Below are positions 34,101-42,383 of a stretch of DNA of 64,000 bases, in pieces. The notes under the pieces were generated by a model that saw only the letters and a list, made by a program, of their open reading frames with translations, ran no database searches and was not told where the DNA came from. The stretch covers positions 62,001 to 126,000 of the forward strand of contig JAUWAU010000003.1 in the NCBI GenBank assembly GCA_030601885.1, written 5' to 3'. Source of the stretch: Armatimonadota bacterium (GTDB lineage Bacteria; Armatimonadota; Zipacnadia; JAUWAU01). The translations under genes and the position numbers were made by a program. Every line of letters begins with the position of its first letter. Position 1 is the first letter of the stretch.

Positions 34101-35782
34101 TGCACGGCTATGGCGACAAGATGAGCGATGCCATCACCCGCCAGATACGCATCGAGCCCAACGGACAGCTCAGGGAGCTCGCCATCAACGGCCGCCTGAA
34201 GGGCGACGTGGAGCATACCGTCACGATTCCGCGCGACGCCGTCGCCAATGCGAGCAACATCCTGGTAAAAGTGTATCCCGGCATCTTCTCGCAGGTCGTG
34301 GAGGGCCTCGACGGCATCCTGCAGATGCCCTTCGGATGCTTCGAGCAAACCAGCTCAGCCACGTACCCGAACGTGCTGGCGCTGGACTACATGAAAACGA
34401 CGCAGCAGATCACCCCTGAGATACGCATGAAAGCCGAGGGGTACGTCAACACCGGCTACCAGCGGCTCGTGTCCTTCGAGGTGCCGGGCGGCGGCTTCTC
34501 GTGGTTCGGCAACGCGCCAGCGAACAAGGTGCTGACGGCCTACGGCGTCATGCAGTTCGCCGACATGGCCGAGGTGCACGAGGTCGATCCGGCCGTCATC
34601 TCACGCACGCAGCAGTGGCTGCTCTCCCAGCAGGAAGATGACGGCTCGTGGACGCCGGACGAGGCGTTCCTGCACGCCGAGAGCTGGGGGCGCATCCAGA
34701 ACAGCAGCCTGCTGCCGACGGCGTACGTCACCTGGGCGCTGGTTGACTCGGGCATGAAGGGTGGCGGTGCCGCGAGGGGCACCGAGTACATCCGCAAGCA
34801 CCTGGCCGACGCCAAGGACGCGTACACGCTCGCGCTGGTGTGCAACGCTCTCGTGTCAGCGGACGCCGACGACGACTCGACGCTGGAGGCGCTCGACCGG
34901 CTGCTGAAGATGGCCAAGGAGGAGGACGACAAGCTCTGGTGGGAGAGCGACGTCGAGACCATCACGCACGCACACGGCAATACCGCGAGCCTGGAGACAA
35001 CGGCGGTGGCCGGGTACGCGCTCATACGGTCCGGCCGGCATGCCGGCGAGGCGACCAAGGTGCTGAACTACCTCATCGCCAGCAAGACGCCCAACGGCAC
35101 CTGGGGCTCCACCCAGGCGACGGTGATGGCGCTCAAGGACATGGTGGCCGCGCTCGGCTCGGCGACGCAGAAGGTGAACGCCGAAGTGGCCGTGATGATC
35201 GACGGGCAGAGGGCCGCGGGGCTGGCGCTGACGTCGGAGAACAGCGACGTGCTGCAGCAAGTGGACCTGCGCAAGTACGTGCGCTCCGGCGATAACAACA
35301 TCAATATCCAGTTCGACGGCGAGGGCAGCTCCCTGTACTCCATCGTCACGAAGTACTACGTGCCGTGGGAGAAGCCCATCCTTCGCCCCGGCAAGTTCAT
35401 GAGCATCGACGTGAAGTACGACAAGACGCAGCTTGCCAAGGACGACACCGTGACGTGCTCGGTGGAGGTGCGACAGGACCGGCCCGGGACCTCCGGGATG
35501 GTCGTCGTGGATCTGGGCATTCCGCCCGGGTTCGCCGTTGAGGCGGGTGACCTTGCGGAGCTGGTGGGCTCGGACGTGATCCAGAAGTTCAACCTGACCG
35601 GGCGGCAAATCATCGTCTACCTGGAGACGCTCGAGAGCGGCAAGGCGGTGCGGTTCAGCTACCGGCTGCGGGCGAAGTTCCCCATCCGCGCCCAGACGCC
35701 GCGCTCGATGGCCTACGAGTACTACGATCCGGACAACAAGGCGTTCGCGAAGCCGGTGGAGATGGAGGTGAGCGCCGCCTAG
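31130..35782 (+). CDS. Bacterial alpha-2-macroglobulin with GspG-like insert
   Basis: This is a 1550-residue secreted or anchored protease-trapping protein. The start follows GGGGGAAG. A signal or anchor lies at about residues 10-32. Macroglobulin domains follow, with LLTTDKPIYQPNQMIHIRAL marking MG2/3. The thioester is PFGCFEQTSS, with Cys1070 and Gln1073. The A2M domain has ITEWRLTAMANSALGQLGS and the thioester domain helices follow. Residues about 688-773, in the bait-region position, resemble the C-terminal domain of type II pseudopilin GspG: IQSAIRRYQQKHRDFPTYEQ, DQWGNTYKLE and SFGPDGTEGTLDD. A Met/Gly/Arg/Ala-rich linker comes next. No pbpC partner gene is adjacent. Confidence 0.9.
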   Translation: MTLKGKVTVGRVFSALGFCAVVVALVSVFSAMADNPAIRIGGAVPEGISPLGLQVIGQKELLTGSDASLRVITTDHRAGAPLRGAEVAIYLASVESGDTTTLLRSETNAYGTLAARFRMPDVEPGQYELRVSATSPIGEAKATQTITLKRDYRVLLTTDKPIYQPNQMIHIRALALRRPKLSAAAAKDITLEVSDGKGNKVFKKALKTDDFGIAAADFQLADEINMGRYTVRALLEDTKAEKTLTVERYVLPKFKVTSTLKKDYYMPGETVEGTVQADYFFGKPVADSQVTVKLSTFDVELSEIATLKGTTDANGTYEFEGKLPTHFVGQSLERGDAYLQIDVSVKDQADHIEKVTRTAHVAKDPIRITVVPETGHIVPNVPNQFYIMTTYPDGTPVADCRVRIRGEQRALRTDVLGIARYETTPKEAPYVLEITATDKQGNTASKTESMEFDPDTEGLLLRTDKSLYKVGDQVRCTTLSPAGRGTVFIDVVKDRQTMLTRALEMRKGRGAASISLGPEMAGTIWLSAYRIKPDGDIVRDTNALYVDPADDLRIQVKANKKTYKPGDEDVRINFTVTDERKRPVAAALGVHVVDESVFALQEIQPGMEKVYFLLERELMAPKYEIHQFTPMEIVREPSPRPIPVAERRQEAAGFLFASAELPDDQNFVINTFAAALAELKQKWAEAMVKDAQTIQSAIRRYQQKHRDFPTYEQGLDVLVAEKFLSVADTRDQWGNTYKLERSPWNPEEERVTQPFLTSFGPDGTEGTLDDLVGVPPWPVQMMDDGRFDGDFMFGMRGGRMMRMRGRGFGGAMAMEALAVAEGAMELEEAPAGMPVAKSAAPENGDGKPAVRVREYFPETMYTNPRVITDKRGRASVTFTMADSITEWRLTAMANSALGQLGSTTAGLRCFQDFFIDIDLPVALTDGDQVSIPVAVYNYLPVSQKLRLELTEGDWFTLSGSATETMQIDSNDVDVAYFTITATEIGNQRLTVHGYGDKMSDAITRQIRIEPNGQLRELAINGRLKGDVEHTVTIPRDAVANASNILVKVYPGIFSQVVEGLDGILQMPFGCFEQTSSATYPNVLALDYMKTTQQITPEIRMKAEGYVNTGYQRLVSFEVPGGGFSWFGNAPANKVLTAYGVMQFADMAEVHEVDPAVISRTQQWLLSQQEDDGSWTPDEAFLHAESWGRIQNSSLLPTAYVTWALVDSGMKGGGAARGTEYIRKHLADAKDAYTLALVCNALVSADADDDSTLEALDRLLKMAKEEDDKLWWESDVETITHAHGNTASLETTAVAGYALIRSGRHAGEATKVLNYLIASKTPNGTWGSTQATVMALKDMVAALGSATQKVNAEVAVMIDGQRAAGLALTSENSDVLQQVDLRKYVRSGDNNINIQFDGEGSSLYSIVTKYYVPWEKPILRPGKFMSIDVKYDKTQLAKDDTVTCSVEVRQDRPGTSGMVVVDLGIPPGFAVEAGDLAELVGSDVIQKFNLTGRQIIVYLETLESGKAVRFSYRLRAKFPIRAQTPRSMAYEYYDPDNKAFAKPVEMEVSAA

Positions 35783-35802
35783 CGGCACGGGGCTGGCGGG
35801 GC

Positions 35803-37068
35803 TTATTCCGCGTCCAGTATGCCCCCCTGGGCCACGACTTCGGACTGAATGTCTTTCACATCCAGCGCTCGCGGCATGGTGTTCCCCTTCGCCGCGAGCG
35901 CTGCTGCTATTCCCGCCGCATGGCCCATGCCCGAGCAGATGGCCTGGATGCGCACCGAGGAGTGGGCCTCGTGCGTGGTCGAGATGGGACGCCCAGCCAC
36001 GAGCAAACCATCCAGGCCGCGTGGGAGCAGGCAGCGATATGGTATCGCGTAATACTCGCCGCACGCCAGCGGCTTGATGATCGTCCCGGTGCCCGCCGGG
36101 TTGTGGATGTCGATGTCGTACGAGCCCAGGGTTATGGCGTCGGGGAACTTACGGGCGCCGAGCACGTCGTCTTCCGTGAGCACGTAATCGCCAAGGATGC
36201 GCCGCGTCTCCCGCACTCCTATCTGCGGCGCCGTCCACAGCAGGTAGGCTTTCTCAAAGCCCGGGACGTGTTGCTGCAGGAGGCGCACCACCTCCCACGT
36301 CTGCCTGCGGCTCTCGATCTCGGCCTTCGTGAGGTCGTCGCGATCCGTGCCGTCAACGTGCGTGACGCGCGTCGTGTTGAAGTGGATCTGGTCCTCATAG
36401 GTGGTGTCGAACCAGAGCAGATTCTCGCGGGGGTTGTCGATCTCGCCGCGCTCTTTCGCCGCCACGTACAGCTCGTTGATCTCCTCGCGACTGGGCATGC
36501 GCGGCACGTCCACGCCGCCCATGCGGAAGTGCAGCGTCATCGGCTGCATGAGCCCGTCCTCGGCGCGGCCCTTCTCGTACTCCGCCCCGCCCCGGGCGGC
36601 CACGTCCCCGTCGCCCGTCGCGTCCACGATGATTGCGCCGCGATGCTCCTCCCGCCCGGATTTGCTCTCGCTCACCACGCCGGAGACGCGATCGCCCTCC
36701 CGGATGGTGTCAACGATGAGCGTGTGCAGCATCAGATGGACGCCGGCCTCGAGTACAAGCTCCAGCTCTACCTGCTTGAGATCCTCCGGGTCGAAGCAGT
36801 GGTGCACGTTGCCGAAGTGACTGCTGACTTTGTAGGCGCCGCGCTCCTTGAGTCGGTCGATGATGTCCTGCAGCACGCCGGCGACGAGCTGCTTGTCGCC
36901 GGCGTGGAAGGTCATCCACGGGTGCACGACGCCCGCCGTGGCCATCCCGCCGAGGAAGCCATAGCGCTCGATCAGGAGCGTGTTTGCCCCGCACCGCGCC
37001 GCGCCGATGGCCGCGGCGATCCCCGCCGGCCCCCCGCCGGCTATGATGACGTCGTGGTCCGTGGGCAT
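35803..37068 (-). CDS. FAD-dependent oxidoreductase (FAD_oxidored family)
   Basis: This is a 421-aa flavoprotein. The ATG at 37068 precedes DHDVIIAGGGPAGIAAAIGA, the FAD-binding GxGxxG, with LLIERYGFLGGMATAGVVHP directly after. Later segments are IIVDATGDGDVAARGGAEYE and CLLPRGLDGLLVAGRPISTT, then MGHAAGIAAALAAKGN near the end, all typical of the family. Such proteins are abundant in polysaccharide-degrading bacteria of these phyla; the substrate is unknown. The frame is open further upstream to 37227, but that part translates palindromic repeats. Confidence 0.88.
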   Translation of the reverse strand: MPTDHDVIIAGGGPAGIAAAIGAARCGANTLLIERYGFLGGMATAGVVHPWMTFHAGDKQLVAGVLQDIIDRLKERGAYKVSSHFGNVHHCFDPEDLKQVELELVLEAGVHLMLHTLIVDTIREGDRVSGVVSESKSGREEHRGAIIVDATGDGDVAARGGAEYEKGRAEDGLMQPMTLHFRMGGVDVPRMPSREEINELYVAAKERGEIDNPRENLLWFDTTYEDQIHFNTTRVTHVDGTDRDDLTKAEIESRRQTWEVVRLLQQHVPGFEKAYLLWTAPQIGVRETRRILGDYVLTEDDVLGARKFPDAITLGSYDIDIHNPAGTGTIIKPLACGEYYAIPYRCLLPRGLDGLLVAGRPISTTHEAHSSVRIQAICSGMGHAAGIAAALAAKGNTMPRALDVKDIQSEVVAQGGILDAE

Positions 37069-37133
37069 GGCTCGGAGTCCTCGTCGTTGCGATAGCCCGG
37101 GTAGATCCCCGCACCTACCACGTGGCCCGTCAC

Positions 37134-37212
37134 GGCGGCGACAGGCTGGCAGGCTATTCCACACGCCGCGGGGGCCACGGAGGCGACAGGCTGGCAGCCT
37201 ATCCCACACGCC
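37134..37212. repeat. Tandem GACAGGCTGGCAG repeat
   Basis: Two copies of a unit GGCGACAGGCTGGCAG, followed by CTATYCCACACGCCGC, lie head to tail, separated by about 45 bases. They belong to the same family as the repeat at 26886-27006. Confidence 0.65.
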
Positions 37213-37253
37213 GCCAAGATAAAACACTTACCCTTGACCCTTTGCCCTGCCGT

Positions 37254-39230
37254 TCAGAACGGCATCTGGGTGACGGATTGCGAGACGAGCGCGATGGCGA
37301 TGGCGCACATGCCGATGAGGCCCATGCCGCAGGAGAAGCCGGCCAGCAGCACGGGCGTGTAGCGGCGCCACTCCCGCGTGCCGAAGCGCCTGGCGAAGTA
37401 GTAGCGGCCGAGCAGCGCGCCGGCGAACTGGGGAATGAGCATGTGCGGGAACATGCCCATCCCACGAAGCAGACCGTAGATCAGCGTGACGGGCAAGCCC
37501 AGATAGGACAACAGCGAGTAGGCCCCGAGGCCGAAGCCGGTGCCGCCGACGATCACCTTCCATTTGATGGCCTGCGCGAACAGCTCGCTGCGTTCGGTCG
37601 TGGCCGTGATCCACAGCGACTGCTGCAGGGCCTGGTAGTCCCAGAACTTCAGCGCGTACGGGTACATCACCGACGGGATCGGCGCCAGACGCCAGACGAA
37701 CTGCCAGAACAGCAGACTGCAGGGCATCATGACGACGAAGATCAGCGCCTCGGCCTTGATGACGCTGGTGATCTTCGTTCCGGTGAGCTCGACCTCGCGG
37801 AACTGCTGCGCGTAGCGGCCGTAGTTCGCCAGTGGGATGGGCGCGAACCACAGCCGCACTCCGCGATAGCCGCTGAGAATGAACGATGCCTCGCGCACCA
37901 TGGGGAAGCCCACGAACTGGCCCGTCAGGCCGTACATGCGGGCGTTGATGTAGGACTGCAGCGGGGTCCAGATGAGGCCGTAGGCGGCGAAGAAGATGAG
38001 CCCGTACTTGAACTCCGGCACCAGATAGTGGCACAGCGCCACGTACCCAACGGTCGCGGCGACGTATAGACCGACGGCAAGGTAGATGTTGATGTCCCCC
38101 CGCCCGGCGGGCGGGGCCCCCAGGCCGCGCCGCGCGCCGGGCGCCGCGGCGCGCTGGGTCTGGATCAGCTGCCATATGCCGATGATGGCGATGGCCAGCA
38201 TGGCCCCGATGATGAAGCTGAGCCAGAAGTCGATCATGTTGGCGAAGGAGCAGTGGATGGTCTCCATGCCCGGCTGCCAGGTGTCTCGCGGGCCCTCGTA
38301 CAGGTGCAGCAGCGGGTTGATGAACGTGGTCAGGAGCGCCGCCGCGAAGCCCCCCACAACGATCCAGAAGGGCAGCACGAACCCGACCATGACCTCGGCC
38401 AGCGACGTCGCGATGCCGGTGGGCGCGGAGGGCAGGAAGCGCTCGGTGGCCTGGGTGAAGTCGATCCACGGGATCGGCAGTATGCTGACGGGGCGCACCA
38501 GCATCACGCCCGTCAGCGTCGGGATCCCGACGTAGATGATCCCGAAGCTGATGCCGATCATGGTGCCGATGGAGAACACGCGCCAGCGCCACGTCTCGCC
38601 GCCGGTGCCGGAGGCCTCGGCCAGCGCGGTGGCGCCCTGGGCGGCGACCGGGGCCATGGGGAAGGGGAGCTGCTCCACATCGGACGTGATGCGGAACAGC
38701 GAGTAGCCCATGCTGAACCAGCTAATGCGGTTGAGGATCTGACTGGCCGCCAGCACGCCGATGGCGGGCAGCCATTCGACGCTCAAGAACGTCCGGCTCA
38801 CCAGTGCGTCGCTCCCTGGCTGGGGCGACACCCAGAGCGGGATCTGCTCGACGAAGGTTGCCGCCGCGGGGGAGCGCACGAAGTACTGCTGCCAGATGAG
38901 CTGGGCGAAGGCCCCGCCGGACAGCGCCACGGTACCCATCATGACCGTCAGGGCGCCGGCTACATAGTACAGCAGGTAGATCTCCTGGCGCTTGAGGCTG
39001 GTGAACGAGCGGCGGGCGAGCTCGTTAAACAGGATGATGGTGGTCCACTCGGCCGCCGGGCCCATCGTCTGGCCGGCCACCAGGCCCAGGTAGATGGAGC
39101 CCGGCATCATCACCAGACCGATGAAGAGGGCGCCGACGACCGTCTTCCAGTCGAAACTGTCGATGAACTCATCGGGCGTTTCCATGAGCTCGCGGTATTC
39201 CTCGAGCTCTTTGGCCTCTCGCAGTTCCAT
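37254..39230 (-). CDS. Polytopic membrane protein, DUF6785-like
   Basis: This protein of about 658 aa has a dozen or more hydrophobic segments. The ATG at 39230 (MELREAKELEEYRELMETPD) is preferred over the open frame upstream because a charged cytoplasmic start is typical. Segments include VVGALFIGLVMMPGSIYLGL, IGTMIGISFGIIYVGIPTLT and FWIVVGGFAAALLTTFINPL. A long soluble loop with WAAEW-like aromatic residues is not evident. The overall length and the conserved LPFPMAPVAAQGATALAEAS resemble the DUF6784/DUF6785 family, which shares the general layout of oligopeptide transporters. Transport is inferred; the substrate is unknown. Confidence 0.7.
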   Translation of the reverse strand: MELREAKELEEYRELMETPDEFIDSFDWKTVVGALFIGLVMMPGSIYLGLVAGQTMGPAAEWTTIILFNELARRSFTSLKRQEIYLLYYVAGALTVMMGTVALSGGAFAQLIWQQYFVRSPAAATFVEQIPLWVSPQPGSDALVSRTFLSVEWLPAIGVLAASQILNRISWFSMGYSLFRITSDVEQLPFPMAPVAAQGATALAEASGTGGETWRWRVFSIGTMIGISFGIIYVGIPTLTGVMLVRPVSILPIPWIDFTQATERFLPSAPTGIATSLAEVMVGFVLPFWIVVGGFAAALLTTFINPLLHLYEGPRDTWQPGMETIHCSFANMIDFWLSFIIGAMLAIAIIGIWQLIQTQRAAAPGARRGLGAPPAGRGDINIYLAVGLYVAATVGYVALCHYLVPEFKYGLIFFAAYGLIWTPLQSYINARMYGLTGQFVGFPMVREASFILSGYRGVRLWFAPIPLANYGRYAQQFREVELTGTKITSVIKAEALIFVVMMPCSLLFWQFVWRLAPIPSVMYPYALKFWDYQALQQSLWITATTERSELFAQAIKWKVIVGGTGFGLGAYSLLSYLGLPVTLIYGLLRGMGMFPHMLIPQFAGALLGRYYFARRFGTREWRRYTPVLLAGFSCGMGLIGMCAIAIALVSQSVTQMPF

Positions 39231-39329
39231 GGAACGCCCCGGGAGGCAGGATACGGGATTCGGCGCGGAGCCAAAGGCGGATGGAGCCGTTCTGCTCCGC
39301 TTTCCCCGCCGATAGTATGGCCTGAGGCG

Positions 39330-39355
39330 GAGGCCCACTGCTCAGTGGGTGCCTC
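39330..39355. other. Stable hairpin upstream of the DUF6785-like gene
   Basis: GAGG and CCCACT pair with AGTGGG and CCTC (minus-strand sense), with a two-base bulge and a GAGC tetraloop. It lies in the 5' region of the minus-strand membrane-protein gene, about 100 bases before its start. Its role is not clear. Confidence 0.4.
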
Positions 39356-39548
39356 GTGGCCAGGTGTCGGGGCCACTACACCAAGCAGCTCGATCAGGCT
39401 CCTCCGCCCCAGGTAACCTATTCTGGATTCGTCCCTCAGAGCCGGTTCCCTCCTCCTTCACAGCCGACCGTACCATTTTTTTTCGAGATTTGTTAAGTAC
39501 CCAGCAGTGATGAAAGGCGCGGCGTGGAACCCTTGACTTAGCCCCCAT

Positions 39549-39564
39549 AGCCGCTGCAGCGGCT
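39549..39564. promoter_or_regulatory. 16-bp perfect palindrome before copA
   Basis: AGCCGCTGCAGCGGCT lies just after a TTGACT at 39533-39538 and 39 bases before copA. It may be a repressor operator. It does not look like the usual CsoR site with its C-runs or a CueR site. Confidence 0.4.
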
Positions 39565-39583
39565 GGCGGAGGGCCGGATGCCG

Positions 39584-39596
39584 TGCACTCAGTGCA
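39584..39596. promoter_or_regulatory. 13-bp inverted repeat before copA
   Basis: TGCACT and AGTGCA surround one central base, ending seven bases before the copA ATG. As the second palindrome in 50 bases it could serve as an operator or a translational hairpin. Confidence 0.35.
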
Positions 39597-39602
39597 GAGC
39601 CT

Positions 39603-41792
39603 ATGGCCAACCCGGGGCTCATCATGGCGGAGCGATTAACGCTGGCTGTCAGAGGCATGTCCTGCGCAAGCTGCGTTGGGCGGGTGGAGCGCGCGTTGCG
39701 CGACGTGGATGGAGTCGCGGACGCCACCGTGAGTCTGCCCACCGAGACGGCCTCGATAGAGTACGCGCCCGCCAGGGCCACGCCGGAGAGCCTCATCGCC
39801 GCCATCGAGGCGGCGGGTTACGAGGCCGCCGTGGCGGGGGCGGACCGGACGGATGCGGAGACCGCCGAGCGGCAGCGCGAGGTGCGCGCACATCTGTATC
39901 GCCTCGTGTGCGGTACGGTCCTGGGCGCCGCCATCATGACCATCCAGATGTGGACCGCCTTTGCGGACCGCGGCGCCGTGCTGTTCGGGCTCGCCTCCGT
40001 CGTGGTCGCCTACGTCGGCGCGCCATTTCTGGCGAATGCCTACCGCGCGCTGCGGCACGGGTCGGCGAACATGGACGTGCTCATCAGCATGGGCGCGCTC
40101 TCGGCGTACCTGTACAGCACGTGGGCTCTGTTCGCTGGTGGCACCGAACCGGAGTTGCACTTCGACGCGGCCGCCATGATCCTGGCGCTCATCACCATCG
40201 GGCGATTCCTCGAAGCGCGCGCCAAGGCACGAACCACGGGCGCCATCAGGAAGCTCATGCAGCTCCGGCCCGCCACCGCCCTGGTGGTGCGCAATGGCGA
40301 CGAGCAAGAAATCCCGGCCGACGAGGTGCAGGCCGGCGACACCGTGGTCGTGCGGCCGGGAGAGAAGATCCCGGTGGACGGCATAGTGCTCAGCGGGCAT
40401 TCGGCGGTGGACGAGTCCATGATCACCGGCGAGAGCGTCCCGGTGGAGAAAGGGCCGGAGGACGAGGTGACCGGGGCCACCGTGAATGGCCACGGCGCGC
40501 TGACGATTCGGGCCACGCGCGTGGGCGAGGACACGGCGCTCGCCGAGATCATTCGCGTGCTGGAGCGAGCGCAGGCGTCGAAGGCTCCCGTGCAGCGCAT
40601 CGCCGACCGCGTGGCGGCCGTGTTCGTGCCGGTCATCATCGGCGTGGCCGCGTTGACCTTCGCTTTCTGGCTTCTGGTGTCCGGCGCGGCGCTCGACACG
40701 GCGGTCGCCCGCGCGGTGGCCGTGCTCGTGATCGCCTGCCCCTGCGCATTGGGCCTGGCGACACCGACGGCCGTCGTCACCGCCGCGGGCAGGGGAGCGG
40801 AGCTGGGGATCCTCTTCAAGGACGCCATGATCCTGGAGCGCGTGTATCATATCAATAAGGTCGTACTGGACAAGACCGGCACCCTGACAACGGGCGTGGC
40901 GCACGTCACGGAGCTCGTCCCCGCCGCCGGTGTGAGCAAGGAGCGGCTGCTCGGCATAGCGGCCTCGGTAGAGCGGCGCTCGGAGCACCCGCTCGCTCAG
41001 GCCATCGTGGCGGCGGCGCGCCAGCGGGGCATCGACACAGAGGAGCCCAAGGGCTTCGAGGCGCTTCCTGGAGCCGGAGCAGTTGCCACGGTGGCCGGCG
41101 AGCAGGTTGTGGTGGGCACGCCGCGACTCTTGGCCGAGCAGGGCGTGGACTGGGAGCCGCTGGCCGATAGCCTCGAGGCCCTGCAGCGCGGCGGCGCCAC
41201 GGCGGTGTGCGTGGCGCAGTCGGGCATGGCGCTTGGCGCCATCGGCATTGCCGACACGCTGCGGCCCACGGCGAAGCAGGCCGTCGAGCGACTGAAGGCC
41301 GCGGGCATCGCGAGCGCCATCATCAGCGGGGACAATGCAGCGCGGGTTGCGGCCGTGGGCAGCGCCGTGGGCATCGAGGAGCAGCACGCCGAGGTGCGGC
41401 CGGCGGACAAGGCCGCTCGCGTGCGTCAGCTTCAGTCCGAGGGCGCAGTGGTGGCCATGGTGGGCGACGGCATCAACGACGCGCCGGCGCTGGCCCAGGC
41501 CGACGTCGGCATCGCCATCGGCACTGGCGCCGACGTGGCCCTCGAGGCCGCCGATGTGGCCCTCATGCGCAGCGATCCACAGGACGTGGCCACGGCGATC
41601 TCACTGAGCCGGCGGGCCATGCGCATCATCAAGCAGAACCTCTTCTGGGCGTTCTTCTACAACTGCCTCGGCGTGCCGCTGGCGGCGGCAGGCGTGATCC
41701 CGCCGACCTTCGCTGCGGCCGCGATGGCGCTCAGCTCGATCTCAGTGGTGGGCAACTCCCTGCGCCTGCGGCGGTTCTCGGCCGAGGCGTAG
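39603..41792 (+). CDS. copA: Copper-exporting P1B-type ATPase
   Basis: This 729-aa ATPase exports Cu(I) across the inner membrane. There is one heavy-metal-associated domain with [12 protein letters not shown] (Cys21, Cys24). The six-helix CPx core has [13 protein letters not shown], the actuator domain has [12 protein letters not shown], phosphorylation is at DKTGTLTTG (Asp423), and [20 protein letters not shown] is the hinge. The last helix has [17 protein letters not shown], whose Met and Ser residues are typical of Cu(I) pumps. The start may be ATG 39603 or ATG 39624. No copper chaperone or regulator gene is adjacent, but two palindromes lie just upstream. Confidence 0.93.
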   Translation: MANPGLIMAERLTLAVRGMSCASCVGRVERALRDVDGVADATVSLPTETASIEYAPARATPESLIAAIEAAGYEAAVAGADRTDAETAERQREVRAHLYRLVCGTVLGAAIMTIQMWTAFADRGAVLFGLASVVVAYVGAPFLANAYRALRHGSANMDVLISMGALSAYLYSTWALFAGGTEPELHFDAAAMILALITIGRFLEARAKARTTGAIRKLMQLRPATALVVRNGDEQEIPADEVQAGDTVVVRPGEKIPVDGIVLSGHSAVDESMITGESVPVEKGPEDEVTGATVNGHGALTIRATRVGEDTALAEIIRVLERAQASKAPVQRIADRVAAVFVPVIIGVAALTFAFWLLVSGAALDTAVARAVAVLVIACPCALGLATPTAVVTAAGRGAELGILFKDAMILERVYHINKVVLDKTGTLTTGVAHVTELVPAAGVSKERLLGIAASVERRSEHPLAQAIVAAARQRGIDTEEPKGFEALPGAGAVATVAGEQVVVGTPRLLAEQGVDWEPLADSLEALQRGGATAVCVAQSGMALGAIGIADTLRPTAKQAVERLKAAGIASAIISGDNAARVAAVGSAVGIEEQHAEVRPADKAARVRQLQSEGAVVAMVGDGINDAPALAQADVGIAIGTGADVALEAADVALMRSDPQDVATAISLSRRAMRIIKQNLFWAFFYNCLGVPLAAAGVIPPTFAAAAMALSSISVVGNSLRLRRFSAEA

Positions 41793-42059
41793 CCACCGGC
41801 GCCAACCCGCGCCGGGCGGGCTGGCCCGTCTTCGTCCCGGGTCCGCACATCGAGGTCGGCCACCAATGCCCGACCCGCACGCAAGTGAAGCATCCCGGGC
41901 ACCCTCGCGCACACTCCGAAAGAGAAGGTGCGGCGCACAGAAGCGCAGAAGTAGCGATGTAAGGCGCAGTAGATGGTCACTGGGCAGTGCGCAGGAGCGC
42001 GCATGCCCTTGCGGAGCCACAGCTCCGCCGGTCGAAGGGCCGCCGTGGGAGGCAGTGCC

Positions 42060-42383
42060 GTGAACGAGTATCGTCTGACTCGCTTGCTGCGAACACTAAC
42101 GTCCGAGATATACCTCGTCTGGGACGGGGAGCGCCGCATCGGTCAAGTGGATGTGCACTACGCTGACGACGTGATCCATGCGACGGTGCTGCTGGAGCCG
42201 GACGTGAAGCAGGAGGCCGAGACGGCCCTGATACGGCGGCTGGACCGGGAGGTGGTCTCGGGACACCGGGAAGACTTCGAGCGCGAAGACTTCCTGGTCA
42301 CCGTGTATCGCGGCAGCGAGACAACCTCGTACTCCGATGCCGTGTCCGAAGACGAGCTCGACCTGCCCGACATCAGTTGGTAG
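42060..42383 (+). CDS. Small protein of unknown function
   Basis: This 107-aa protein starts at a GTG eight bases after GGGAGG. It is a single compact domain: NEYRLTRLLRTLTSEIYLVW, GERRIGQVDVHYADDVIHAT and a C-terminal acidic tail ending SEDELDLPDISW. The beta-strand-rich pattern with a conserved IGQVDVHY suggests a small beta fold. I do not recognise the family. It ends directly before the first permease gene and may be cotranscribed with it. Confidence 0.65.
   Translation: MNEYRLTRLLRTLTSEIYLVWDGERRIGQVDVHYADDVIHATVLLEPDVKQEAETALIRRLDREVVSGHREDFEREDFLVTVYRGSETTSYSDAVSEDELDLPDISW

Noticed and set aside
39474-39482. T-run as a terminator
   Set aside because: No stable hairpin precedes the run on either strand.
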